From: Paenibacillaceae bacterium
GTDB lineage: Bacteria > Bacillota > Bacilli > Paenibacillales > Paenibacillaceae
NCBI GenBank assembly: GCA_004134985.1
Contig: REGQ01000024.1
Coordinates: 1-64,000, forward strand
Length of the DNA stretch: 64,000 nt
Reading direction: 5' to 3'
The notes under the pieces are model-generated. The model was not told the DNA's origin. It worked only from the letters and a program-made list of their open reading frames with translations, and searched no databases. Position numbers and translations under genes: made by a program. Shown piece by piece: positions 35,635 to 43,628 of this stretch (positions within the stretch are counted from its first letter, which is position 1; each line of letters opens with the position of its first letter).

Positions 35635-36603
35635 ATGAATGCTAAATCTAAATCGATGCATAATCAAATCGTAGACTGTACCATTCGGGACGGAGGTCTC
35701 GTAAACAACTGGGATTTCAGTGTTGAATTTGTTCAGCACTTGTACCAGAGCTTGAATGAGGCTGGCGTAGAATATATGGAGATCGGCTACAAAAATTCTC
35801 CGAAGCTGCTGAAAGGCGCCGAATCCGCAGGTCCATGGCGTTTTCTGGATGACGATTTCCTGCGTAAAGTCATTCCTCAGAAGTTGAACACGAAGCTCTC
35901 TGCACTTGTAGATATCGGCCGCGTGGATGAAAATGATATTTTGCCGCGTGAGGAAAGTCTGCTCGACCTGATCCGTGTAGCTTGTTACGTTCAAGATGTG
36001 GACAAAGCGCTCGAACTCGTTCGCTTGTTCAATGAGCGTGGCTACGAAACAACGTTGAACATCATGGCGCTCTCGAATGTCATGGAGCATCAATTGCTTG
36101 AAGCGTTCGAGAAAATAAATGAAAGTGTTGTCGATGTAGTGTACATCGTTGACTCATACGGCAGCCTGGACCCGAATGATTTTGCACTGCTTACCGCTAA
36201 ATTCAAGAAGCATCTGCCGAACAAAAGACTGGGCGTGCATACGCACAACAACATGCAGCTTGCATTCGCTAACAGCCTGATCGCTGCGGAGCAGGGCGTA
36301 GAATTGCTGGACGCTTCCGTCTACGGCATGGGACGCGCAGCAGGCAACTGCCCGACTGAGCTGCTCGTTGCTCATTTGAAAAACCCGAAATACAACGTTC
36401 GCCCGTTGCTGGATATGATCGAGCAATTCATGATCTCGCTTCGTGAGAAAGAAGAGTGGGGCTACATCATTCCTTACATGATTACAGGAATGCTTGATGA
36501 GCACCCGCGTTCGGCTATGGCATTGCGTGGCTCAGCCGACAAGGATAAATCCGTTGACTTCTACGACAAGCTGACGACGCCTGAAATGCTTCATAACAGC
36601 TAG
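35635..36603 (+). CDS. DRE-TIM metallolyase (HMGL/aldolase-like) family protein
   Basis: The 322-residue TIM-barrel enzyme is related to HMG-CoA lyase, isopropylmalate synthase and hydroxy-oxovalerate aldolase. The metal-binding start motif is DCTIRDGG (about residues 14-21) and the barrel-end metal ligands are in HTHNN (about 200-204), followed by DASVYGMGRAAGNCPTE. AAAAGGAG precedes the ATG by 12 bases. It is monocistronic, between unrelated genes. The family performs carbon-carbon bond formation or cleavage with keto acids; the substrate cannot be named. Confidence 0.78.
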   Translation: MNAKSKSMHNQIVDCTIRDGGLVNNWDFSVEFVQHLYQSLNEAGVEYMEIGYKNSPKLLKGAESAGPWRFLDDDFLRKVIPQKLNTKLSALVDIGRVDENDILPREESLLDLIRVACYVQDVDKALELVRLFNERGYETTLNIMALSNVMEHQLLEAFEKINESVVDVVYIVDSYGSLDPNDFALLTAKFKKHLPNKRLGVHTHNNMQLAFANSLIAAEQGVELLDASVYGMGRAAGNCPTELLVAHLKNPKYNVRPLLDMIEQFMISLREKEEWGYIIPYMITGMLDEHPRSAMALRGSADKDKSVDFYDKLTTPEMLHNS

Positions 36604-36724
36604 AGCGTACCTCGCGCACAAGTAGAGTGCTTTACAAACCGCTAGGAAAGCATCTCGGATAGCTATAGAGTGCGCTTAACAACTATAAAAAGTTGAACGA
36701 TTGAATTTTCGCAAAGGAATGGAT

Positions 36725-36895
36725 GTTGTATTTCCTGCAACAATCACAAGAATGGCTGCCACAAAGGTTGAAGTTGTTGTATAAACTACATGATTTTGCC
36801 TGGAAAACGTCATTTAACATAAGAATTGTTGTACAATGTACAACAATTTCACGAGAATCGTCTCATATGACTGATTAAGTTGTACAAAATACAAC
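36725..36895. promoter_or_regulatory. Array of four 17-bp palindromes, putative LutR operators
   Basis: Four related sites start at 36725, 36776, 36828 and 36879, spaced 51, 52 and 51 bases. They read GTTGTATTTCCTGCAAC, GTTGTATAAACTACATG, GTTGTACAATGTACAAC and GTTGTACAAAATACAAC. The third extends to 11-base perfect arms (36824-36848). All lie upstream of the FadR-type regulator gene, and GT/AC-based palindromes are usual for that family. Confidence 0.75.
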
Positions 36896-36984
36896 AATTC
36901 ATCCCCTCTAATACTTCTTTCGTTCAACATATATAGATGGCGGTAAGGTTGAGTATAAACTGCACATTAATCACAGTATTGCGG

Positions 36985-37025
36985 ACGGCTTCCCGTTTCC
37001 CTTGCGGGGGATGGGGAGCCGTTTT
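36985..37025 (+). terminator. Terminator-like hairpin in front of the lutR coding region
   Basis: ACGGCTTCCC (36985-36994) pairs with GGGGAGCCGT (37013-37022, one G-U), with an inner TCCC/GGGA stem, and is followed by TTTTAAATTTATT. It ends 32 bases before the regulator start. It could terminate the upstream aldolase transcript or act as an attenuator, depending on where the lut promoter is. Confidence 0.65.
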
Positions 37026-37056
37026 AAATTTATTGCGAGAGGGCTGAACAGGCCGG

Positions 37057-37770
37057 ATGGCATTTAATAAAATTACAACCCATAAAATATATGAGCAGAT
37101 CGCAGACCAGTTGAAAGCCCAAATCGTCAATGGCGGATGGAAAAGGGGAGAAAAACTGCCCTCGACCAAGGAATTGTCCGAACAATTTCAGGTGGGACGC
37201 TCGACCATGAGGGAAGCGCTAAGCGCATTGAAGGCCATGGGGCTGATCGAGATTCGCCAGGGCGAAGGATGTTTTGTCAGGGAAGTAACAGGCGACGAGG
37301 TGCAGTTGCCGCAATTTGAAGCACTGCTGCTTGGCAAGGATGCGATCTTTGATCTGATGGCGGCGCGCAAGGCGCTGGAAATTGCCAATGCCTCGTTGGC
37401 AGCGAAGCAGCGGACAGCGGAAGATTTGGCCGCATTCGAAGCGCTGATTACTTTTATGGAAGCTCATATTGGCGATGAAGCTGAGGGAGAACAGGCGGAT
37501 ATTGGCTTTCATCAACTCCTTTCCGCAGCGACGCATAATCCGATCATGGTGAGGTTGCTTGAGATGATTGCATCGCAAATGGAGATTGCCATCCGTGAAA
37601 CAAGAAGGCTCCAAATGTACAGCAACAAGCAAATCTCGCACCGGTTCTGGGAGGAGCATAAGTTGATCTATGAAGCGGTCAAGGCGCAGCGGCCGGAGGA
37701 AGCGGAACAGCGGATGCGCGAGCATTTGAATCATGTGGAGAAACTTTTGCTTGAATTTTTGGAAAGATAA
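37057..37770 (+). CDS. lutR: FadR-type GntR regulator, LutR-like
   Basis: The 237-residue regulator has an N-terminal winged helix (LPSTKELSEQFQVGRSTMRE, about residues 33-52) and an all-helical FCD effector domain (DLMAARKALEIANASL and later GFHQLLSAATHNP with metal/ligand-binding histidines). It precedes lutABC, as FadR-type regulators do for lactate genes, and four palindromes lie upstream. It most likely represses itself and lutABC until L-lactate or a related ligand is present. The ribosome site is weak (GAGAGGG, distant). Confidence 0.82.
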   Translation: MAFNKITTHKIYEQIADQLKAQIVNGGWKRGEKLPSTKELSEQFQVGRSTMREALSALKAMGLIEIRQGEGCFVREVTGDEVQLPQFEALLLGKDAIFDLMAARKALEIANASLAAKQRTAEDLAAFEALITFMEAHIGDEAEGEQADIGFHQLLSAATHNPIMVRLLEMIASQMEIAIRETRRLQMYSNKQISHRFWEEHKLIYEAVKAQRPEEAEQRMREHLNHVEKLLLEFLER

Positions 37771-37838
37771 TTGTTGTGAAAAACAAAATTTTTCTTTCCT
37801 TTTGATCAGATGTCTGATAACCTGATAACAAAGATGAT

Positions 37839-38100
37839 ATGAAAATGAAACTAATAATAAACAAGAAAAAGAAGATGAAGAAAGACGAAGCTGAAGAAGA
37901 AGAAAGAAGAAGAAGAAGAAACACGAAGATGAACAATGAAGCCAAAGATGAAGAAAGACGAAGAAAATGAAGTTGAAGAAAGCTGAAGACGAAGAAAGAC
38001 GAAGAAAGACGAAGAAAGACGAAGCTGAAGAAGAAGAAATACGAAGATGAACAATGAAGCCAAAGATGAGGATAGACGAAGAAAAAATGAAGTTGAGTGA
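37839..38100 (+). repeat. Purine-rich minisatellite with overlapping mini-ORFs before lutA
   Basis: An almost purely G/A stretch contains two related units (about 37884-37977 and 38019-38097, sharing GAAGATGAACAATGAAGCC) and tandem GACGAAGAAA decamers (37988-38022). Three mini-ORFs of 43, 27 and 17 residues run at 37839-37970, 37967-38050 and 38047-38100, each overlapping the next through ATGA. Their predicted products are Lys/Glu/Arg-rich and low-complexity. None has a clear dedicated ribosome site, so translation is uncertain. Confidence 0.7.
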
Positions 38101-38146
38101 TAAAAGATAACAGTTGGAAGTTCAAATTGGAAACAGAGGTGTGCGA

Positions 38147-38881
38147 ATGATACGCGTATCGTTATTTATTACTTGCCTGGCGGATCAATTATATCCGGAA
38201 GTTGGAGAGAGTGTAGCACGGCTGTTATCCGATTACGGCTGTGAGGTGGATTTTCCTGAATCACAAACCTGCTGCGGTCAACCGGCCTTTAACAGCGGCT
38301 ATCAGGATGAGGCGCGTGAAGTGGCGCGCAATCTGATCCGGGCATTCGAGCACAGCGATTATGTCGTATCGCCTTCCGGCTCATGCACCGGGATGGTGCA
38401 TCATTACTATTCCTATTTGTTTGAGAATGAACCGGAGTGGCAAGCAAAGGCGACAGCGCTAGTGGACAAAATGTATGAGTTTTCTCAATTTGTGGTCACT
38501 GTGCTTGGCATAACCGATGTGGGCGCTAATTTTCCGCACAAGGTTACTTATCACCCTTCATGCCACGCCTCACGCCTGCTCGGCATTAAGGAGGAGCCGA
38601 TGCAGCTGCTTTCTGCTGTCGGCAATGTGGAGTTTGTCGATCTTCCTAAGAAAGAAGACTGCTGCGGTTTTGGAGGCACATTTGCTATCAAGATGGCGGA
38701 TATGTCTGAAGCCATGGTTTGTGAGAAAGCAGCCAATATCTGTAGTACAGGAGCCGAAGTGTTGGTAGGCACAGATATGGGCTGCCTGATGAACATTGGC
38801 GGACGTTTAAATAAGGAAGGCAAGCCGGTGCGGGTCATGCATTTGGCCCAAGTGCTTGAAGAAGGGAGGAAAGCGAAATGA
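38147..38881 (+). CDS. lutA: L-lactate utilisation protein LutA
   Basis: The 244-residue protein carries two CCG (cysteine-rich) domains that bind iron-sulfur or similar clusters: CCGQPAFNSG (about residues 40-49) and DCCGFGGTFA near residue 170, plus HPSCHASR between them. It forms the lactate-oxidising complex with LutB and LutC. ATG 38147 has AGAGGTG 6 bases upstream, after the purine minisatellite. It overlaps lutB by ATGA. Confidence 0.93.
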   Translation: MIRVSLFITCLADQLYPEVGESVARLLSDYGCEVDFPESQTCCGQPAFNSGYQDEAREVARNLIRAFEHSDYVVSPSGSCTGMVHHYYSYLFENEPEWQAKATALVDKMYEFSQFVVTVLGITDVGANFPHKVTYHPSCHASRLLGIKEEPMQLLSAVGNVEFVDLPKKEDCCGFGGTFAIKMADMSEAMVCEKAANICSTGAEVLVGTDMGCLMNIGGRLNKEGKPVRVMHLAQVLEEGRKAK

Positions 38882-40455
38882 GCGCAGTAACGGAAACATC
38901 GAAGACAGGTTTAAACAAAAAGGGTGCTTCTCCCACAGACGAACGAATTGGCTCAGGGCTCAAATCACGCACAAAGCAAGCGCTTGCAGATGAATTTCTG
39001 CGCAAAGCGGTTGCATTTACGACCGATAAATTAAAAAACGGCCGCCTGCAGGCAATGGACACCTTCGGGGATTGGGAAGCCTGGCGTGAACGCGGGAAGG
39101 AGATACGGTCGCATACGATCGCCCATTTGGATTACTACTTATCGCAATTTGCCGATAATGTCTCCAAAGCCGGGGGCAATGTCTATTTCTGCAGTGGCTC
39201 TGAAGATGCTGTCGACACGTTTATGAACATCGCCGAGCAGCGCAAGGCAAAGCTGGTTGCCAAAGGCAAATCGATGGTATCCGAGGAAATTCATTTGAAC
39301 CACCGTTTGGAGGAACGGGGCATCGATGCGATTGAAACGGATTTGGGAGAATATATTTTACAGCTTGCGAAGGAAACGCCGTCGCATCTGATCATCCCAG
39401 CCATTCATAAGAACAAGCAGCAAATCGCCGAATTATTCACAAATGATGCCGGCAAGCCATTTGAACCGGAGACAAAAGTGCTTGCCGAATATGCCCGCCA
39501 GAAGCTGCGCAACTACTTTTTGGAAGCGGATATTGGGCTGACCGGCTGCAACTTTGGGGTTGCAGAATCAGGGTCGATCACGCTTGTTTCCAATGAAGGC
39601 AACGGCCGCATGGTATCGACACTGCCTAAAGTGCATGTGGTAATTATGGGAATGGAGCGGCTTGTTCCCACCTTTGAGGATCTCGAAGTGGTGCTTAATC
39701 TGCTCGCACGCAGCGCAACAGGCCAGAAGCTGACGACCTATACGTCGATCCTGAGCGGACCAAAGGGACCTGAGGATCTTGACGGGCCGGAGGAACTGCA
39801 TGTCATCATACTTGATAATGGACGTTCTGCCCAACTTGGCGATCCGATCTTTCAGGAGGTGCTGAACTGCATTCGCTGTGCTGCCTGCTTAAATGTGTGT
39901 CCGGTGTACCGTCATGTTGGAGGCCATACGTATGGGGCTGTATACAGCGGCCCGATCGGGGCGGTGCTGACACCGCTGCTTAAGCAGGATATGAAAGAGG
40001 CCGGAACACTCGCCTATGCTTCCAGCTTATGCGGCGCTTGTTACGAAGCGTGTCCGGTCAAAATTCCACTGCATGACATGCTCGTCCATTTGCGGCATCG
40101 CAAAGTAAAGATGAAGCTGACCTCCTTGCCTGAGCGTATCGCATTCAAAACGTTCCAAACCGTTTTCGGCAATGTCAACCTATTCAAGCTGGCAACCAAA
40201 TCAGCCTATTACTTGCAGAAGCCGCTTGGACGCGGGGGCATGATCAAGGCAGGACCGCCGCCGCTATCGAGTTGGACACAATCACGATTTATGCCGATGC
40301 TTCCGAAGCAATCGTTCCGGGACAAGTGGGCTGCATTGCAGGCAGAGTTGTCTGCAAAGCGGGTTAGCGAAGGGAATCAGCAGGGAGCCAAAGCAACAAG
40401 GCAAGTAGGAGAAGAAAAGAATCATGTTGGTGACAAAGGAGGGGAGGACAAGTGA
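38878..40455 (+). CDS. lutB: L-lactate utilisation iron-sulfur protein LutB
   Basis: The 525-residue protein combines a LUD domain in the N-terminal part (TGCNFGVAESGSI) with two 4Fe-4S motifs, CIRCAACLNVCPVY from Cys331 and CGACYEACPVK from Cys385. It is coupled to both neighbours by four-base overlaps (ATGA with lutA, GTGA with lutC). The C-terminal 50 residues are charged and variable. Confidence 0.94.
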   Translation: MSAVTETSKTGLNKKGASPTDERIGSGLKSRTKQALADEFLRKAVAFTTDKLKNGRLQAMDTFGDWEAWRERGKEIRSHTIAHLDYYLSQFADNVSKAGGNVYFCSGSEDAVDTFMNIAEQRKAKLVAKGKSMVSEEIHLNHRLEERGIDAIETDLGEYILQLAKETPSHLIIPAIHKNKQQIAELFTNDAGKPFEPETKVLAEYARQKLRNYFLEADIGLTGCNFGVAESGSITLVSNEGNGRMVSTLPKVHVVIMGMERLVPTFEDLEVVLNLLARSATGQKLTTYTSILSGPKGPEDLDGPEELHVIILDNGRSAQLGDPIFQEVLNCIRCAACLNVCPVYRHVGGHTYGAVYSGPIGAVLTPLLKQDMKEAGTLAYASSLCGACYEACPVKIPLHDMLVHLRHRKVKMKLTSLPERIAFKTFQTVFGNVNLFKLATKSAYYLQKPLGRGGMIKAGPPPLSSWTQSRFMPMLPKQSFRDKWAALQAELSAKRVSEGNQQGAKATRQVGEEKNHVGDKGGEDK

Positions 40456-41216
40456 CCAAACCGGGGATAATGACAGGCAAAGAGGCCTTTATGAATAATA
40501 TCGCGCAGAGGCTTGGGAGACCGACGCCGCTAGCTGAGGCACCAGAGCGGCCGTTCATAGGCGCGCCCGATTTCTATCAACAGCGGAAGCGGACCGTTGA
40601 TGAGCGGGTGGATGAGTTCGTGCACAACTGGACCGCATTGAGCGGCAAAGTGCTCATTGTTGAGGAAGCCGAAGCACCGCAGGCGATTGCCGCGTATATC
40701 GCACAGGTGTGCGACGAGCATGACATACATCGGATCGCGAGATGGGAACATGAGCAGCTGCTGAAGCTTGGTCTGGATGCACCGCTTGCCGAAGCAGGAA
40801 TTGAGACCGTAGCATGGCGGGCTGATGGTGCGGATCACCTTGCCGATGTGCCGGCCCAAGGCAATTGGGCTTCCCGCAGCAAGCTGCTGCAGGCTGCCGA
40901 AACGAGCCGGCTTGGTGTCGTGTGGCCAGATTGTGCCGTTGCCAACACCGGGACGCTCGTATTGTTCAGTGAAGGTGGCAAAGGCCGCTCGGTCAGTTTG
41001 TTGACTGAAGCGCTGGTCGCTGTCTTCCATGTGAATCAACTCGTGTACCGAATGGGTGAGGCGTTTGCAAAGTTCAAGCAGGCATATCCTGAGTTGGACG
41101 CGCGGCCGTCCTCCCTTAACCTGATTACTGGTCCTAGCCGGAGCGCCGATATTGAAAATGACCTGACTATTGGCATTCACGGCCCTGGCAAAGTACACGC
41201 AGTATTAATTAAATAG
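40452..41216 (+). CDS. lutC: L-lactate utilisation protein LutC
   Basis: The 254-residue LUD-domain protein is the third component of the lactate oxidation complex. VVWPDCAVANTGTLVLFSEGGKGRSVSLL and the terminal LNLITGPSRSADIENDLTIGIHGPGKVHAVLI are family signatures. The start is GTG 40452 with GGGGAGG four bases upstream. Confidence 0.93.
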   Translation: MTKPGIMTGKEAFMNNIAQRLGRPTPLAEAPERPFIGAPDFYQQRKRTVDERVDEFVHNWTALSGKVLIVEEAEAPQAIAAYIAQVCDEHDIHRIARWEHEQLLKLGLDAPLAEAGIETVAWRADGADHLADVPAQGNWASRSKLLQAAETSRLGVVWPDCAVANTGTLVLFSEGGKGRSVSLLTEALVAVFHVNQLVYRMGEAFAKFKQAYPELDARPSSLNLITGPSRSADIENDLTIGIHGPGKVHAVLIK

Positions 41217-41235
41217 CTAGGCCTGAAGCATTTCA

Positions 41236-41296
41236 AGAAAGCAGGGGCTGTCCAGATGCTGTTAGTCAGAGCTGTCATCTGTAGCTTCTGCTTTCT
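41236..41296. terminator. Long imperfect hairpin between lutC and the Zn-ribbon gene
   Basis: AGAAAGCAG (41236-41244) pairs with CTGCTTTCT (41288-41296), and CAGATG/CATCTG pair inside. There is no T-run, so its role as terminator for both convergent units is uncertain. Confidence 0.4.
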
Positions 41297-42215
41297 AATA
41301 ATCCAACTGTGTTCTCCACCCCAGTCCACTGCTTATCTGCTCTTCCCATATCCGCTGTATCGGAGGAGCGGCTGTACAAGTGAATGTGCAGGCGACAAAT
41401 CGATTCGAAACGGCTCGTTTCCCCCGCTCCACATATTGTTTAATCTGCTCCAGAAACTGCCCAGCATGAAAGCCAGGCTCGTCCTGTTGTCTTTGCTGCC
41501 CCTCAAAATCCGCGTTCCGCTCGTGAGTCTCATCAGACAACTGCGTCATATCAGACCTATAATGCGCATCAGACAACTGCGTCATATCAGACCTATAATG
41601 CGCATCAGACAACTGCGTCATATCAGACCTATAATGCGCATAAGACAGCTGTCTCATATCAGACCTATAATGCGTATCAGACACCTGCCTCTTATCAAGC
41701 ATATAATGCTCATTCGACATCTGCTGGCTTTGCTCGTGATGTGGATCGTTGTAATCTTCCTGCTGCTGGTCCTGATCTTGATCCAGTATTTCCTTCGGCC
41801 TGTCGCCGGATGAAGGTTCAGAGCCGAATTCATCTTTATAATACTGCCAAGCCATGCGGATTTTGCGCAGTACTCGTCCGGCTGTCTTGACAGAGACTTT
41901 CAAAATAGGAGCAAGCTCTCTGACTGTAAGCAAAGGCCGCTCGGCATAATGAACAATCGCACGCAGCCAGGTGCGGAGGGGAAGCCTGGTTTTATGGAGA
42001 ATCGTTCCGGCGGTAGCGGAAACCTGATACCTACACTTCTGCCGCGCACACTGCATGACACCCCGCTTGGACAGCAACCAGCCTTGGGCGCCACAACAGC
42101 GTGGGCAATAGTAGTCCATCTGCCAGCGATTAGCGTTCCAAAACGTCTGGCAAACAGCTTCGGTTGGAAAAACTTCATCGAAGGTTTTCACGCAACAGGG
42201 CAGATCAGGCAGCAT
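41295..42215 (-). CDS. Zn-ribbon/HTH protein from a transposase N-terminus with 12-residue tandem repeats
   Basis: The 306-residue protein starts MLPDLPCCVKTFDEVFPTEA and carries a zinc ribbon (CPRCCG ... CARQKC, about residues 36-60) and a helix-turn-helix (LTVRELAPILKVSVKTAGRV) like the N-terminus of IS1595/ISXO2-type transposases. The DDE catalytic domain is missing. Instead there are five 12-residue repeats of the type DAHYRSDMTQLS and a basic C-terminal part with a C-x3-C pair. ATG 42215 follows GGAAGGAAGG and matches the strong promoter at 42252-42280; the longer frame to 42404 runs through the promoter. A domesticated DNA-binding protein is possible, but the function is unknown. Confidence 0.7.
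   Translation of the reverse strand: MLPDLPCCVKTFDEVFPTEAVCQTFWNANRWQMDYYCPRCCGAQGWLLSKRGVMQCARQKCRYQVSATAGTILHKTRLPLRTWLRAIVHYAERPLLTVRELAPILKVSVKTAGRVLRKIRMAWQYYKDEFGSEPSSGDRPKEILDQDQDQQQEDYNDPHHEQSQQMSNEHYMLDKRQVSDTHYRSDMRQLSYAHYRSDMTQLSDAHYRSDMTQLSDAHYRSDMTQLSDETHERNADFEGQQRQQDEPGFHAGQFLEQIKQYVERGKRAVSNRFVACTFTCTAAPPIQRIWEEQISSGLGWRTQLDY
41531..41710 (-). repeat. Five 36-bp tandem repeats inside the Zn-ribbon gene
   Basis: Units start at 41531, 41567, 41603, 41639 and 41675. The first three are identical in all 36 bases, the fourth differs at five positions and the fifth is more diverged; a sixth partial unit begins at 41711. Each unit keeps the frame and encodes 12 residues, so the array can change length without breaking the gene. 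Confidence 0.95.
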
Positions 42216-42251
42216 CGGAACGCACCTTCCTTCCATAAAATTTATATATTT

Positions 42252-42280
42252 ATTATACCAAACATACGTTCTGTTTTCAA
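42252..42280 (-). promoter_or_regulatory. Sigma-A promoter of the Zn-ribbon gene
   Basis: On the minus strand TTGAAA (42280-42275) and TATAAT (42257-42252) are separated by exactly 17 bases. Transcription should start near 42245, about 30 bases before ATG 42215. Confidence 0.8.
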
Positions 42281-42380
42281 GAGTGAATTTAGTGCAGTGA
42301 GGATAATAATTCACCCCGTTGGCTATGGTGAAGGAGCAGGCAGTCATCTGCATCTGGCGAGAGTGCCATGCACTTTTTCT

Positions 42381-42494
42381 TGTATACCCTAGCTCAGGGA
42401 ACAACGCATGTCAGGTCTCACGATCAAAATGTCACTGTCTCTATAGTCAAAGGACTTTTATTGCTCAAATCATTTAGCGGAGATAGGGTATACA
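42381..42494. mobile_element. Small inverted-repeat element (MITE-like), copy 1
   Basis: The 114-bp element has 15-base terminal inverted repeats, TGTATACCCTAGCTC (42381-42395) and GAGATAGGGTATACA (42480-42494), with one mismatch. A related copy lies at 54061-54176. Homology between the copies extends outside the left end (TGCCATGC, two variable bases, TTTTTCT) and inside the right end (TTTAGCG), while the middles differ. No coding capacity and no clear target duplication were seen. Confidence 0.6.
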
Positions 42495-42655
42495 TGATAA
42501 CAGTACTTAGCCCTCCTCCCCCTCACTCAGCAGAAAGCAACCGCAGATAAGATATGGCCTGAGTTTTTCAACCTATCCACAGCGAGTGAGTGGGTTGCCC
42601 CATCTTATGGCAGTTGGTACAATGGTTTGACAGCATACAGAAAGGTGGGAGTGTA

Positions 42656-43255
42656 ATGAATCAATCCGAACTTGATCAGATTATTGAGAAGCTTACCAAT
42701 CGTCGTCCACTGCAGTCATTGTCGCCACAGAAGGTCTGGGACGCGTCGATTGACGAACAGATCAATGCGATCGATAACAAAGAGTTGTTGGCGCTAGGCA
42801 ATAGTTCAAGGGAAGTAGATATAGAAGCATTAAAATCAGGCTTGCTGTTATGGAATGACAATCTTGATAGCTCACATACATTGTCACAAGACATTAATAA
42901 TGTAACAGGGAGTTATTTGCATGCCATAATGCATCGAATGGAAGGGGACTATAGCAATTCCAAGTACTGGTTCCGTCTGGCTGGCGATCACCCGGCGATG
43001 GTAAAGCTGCATCAGGATGCGGTAACGTGGCTAAATGAGGAAGGGCGATTAGACAGTTTGCCTGCCGGGAAAGAAAAGGACAAGCTGCAAGCGATTGCAA
43101 CTTCTACAAATTGGGAACCTGACCACTTTGTCGTTGTTGTGGCGTCGGCTGCAAGCGGCACACCTAACCGGCTGCTGCAGAATATGCTTGAGCAGCTGCA
43201 GTATTTTGAAATGGCCTCATTGATCTCTTATTGCCGGGCAGCCGTCATCGCCTAA
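42656..43255 (+). CDS. Conserved protein of unknown function with a YLHAIMHRMEGDY motif
   Basis: The 199-residue soluble protein has no signal or membrane segment. A striking central motif, YLHAIMHRMEGDYSNSKYW followed by RLAGDHP (about residues 82-107), has closely spaced His, Arg, Glu and Asp residues that look like a metal or substrate site. I recall similar HRxEGDxxNxxYW motifs in uncharacterised bacterial proteins but cannot name the family. AAAGGTGGGAG lies before ATG 42656; the frame from 42590 has no site. A small gene follows 24 bases downstream. Confidence 0.75.
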   Translation: MNQSELDQIIEKLTNRRPLQSLSPQKVWDASIDEQINAIDNKELLALGNSSREVDIEALKSGLLLWNDNLDSSHTLSQDINNVTGSYLHAIMHRMEGDYSNSKYWFRLAGDHPAMVKLHQDAVTWLNEEGRLDSLPAGKEKDKLQAIATSTNWEPDHFVVVVASAASGTPNRLLQNMLEQLQYFEMASLISYCRAAVIA

Positions 43256-43279
43256 CGTTATTGTAAAGGAGCAGTTACT

Positions 43280-43534
43280 ATGAAGCTCAGTCAAGAGCAG
43301 AGAGAACAGTTGTCTAAGGAATTGACAATTCTGCTGTTGTATTTAAATTCTTGGGAGGAAAAAGAACTGGGATACAAATACAGACGCAGTTGGAAAGGCT
43401 ACGACTTCGATGTGTTGAACGAGCTGGCTGACGACGACTACATAATAGACAGCAAGCGTTCCAAGTCGGTGGGATTTACCGATTCAGGTGAAAAGTTTGC
43501 AGAAGAGTTAATGATTAAGTTTTTAGCGAAGTGA
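43280..43534 (+). CDS. Small DUF6429-like protein
   Basis: The 84-residue protein begins with a helical ELTILLLYLNSWEE segment followed by SWKGYDFDVLNELADDDYI and SKRSKSVGFTDSGEKFAEEL. This matches the pattern I associate with DUF6429, a small winged-helix-like family. AAAGGAG precedes the ATG. It is probably co-transcribed with 42656-43255; function unknown. Confidence 0.7.
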   Translation: MKLSQEQREQLSKELTILLLYLNSWEEKELGYKYRRSWKGYDFDVLNELADDDYIIDSKRSKSVGFTDSGEKFAEELMIKFLAK

Positions 43535-43560
43535 GTTTGATTTATTGTCCTAAAGAGTGG

Positions 43561-43580
43561 GCCCCGTCAGGGGCTTATTT
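43561..43580 (+). terminator. Rho-independent terminator after the DUF6429-like gene
   Basis: GCCCC (43561-43565) and GGGGC (43570-43574) enclose GTCA and are followed by TTATTTGTGTGTTTGT. The stem is short but GC-rich. Confidence 0.6.
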
Positions 43581-43628
43581 GTGTGTTTGTGTTTGTAAAA
43601 TGCATCAAAAAAATTATTAATGTCATGG

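Noticed and set aside
37679-38125. 148-residue Phe/Ser/Leu-rich minus-strand frame over the purine block
   Set aside because: It is the complement of a G/A repeat, which gives long TTC/CTT frames automatically.
41531-41710. CRISPR array
   Set aside because: The 36-bp units are contiguous, in frame inside a gene, and lack spacers.
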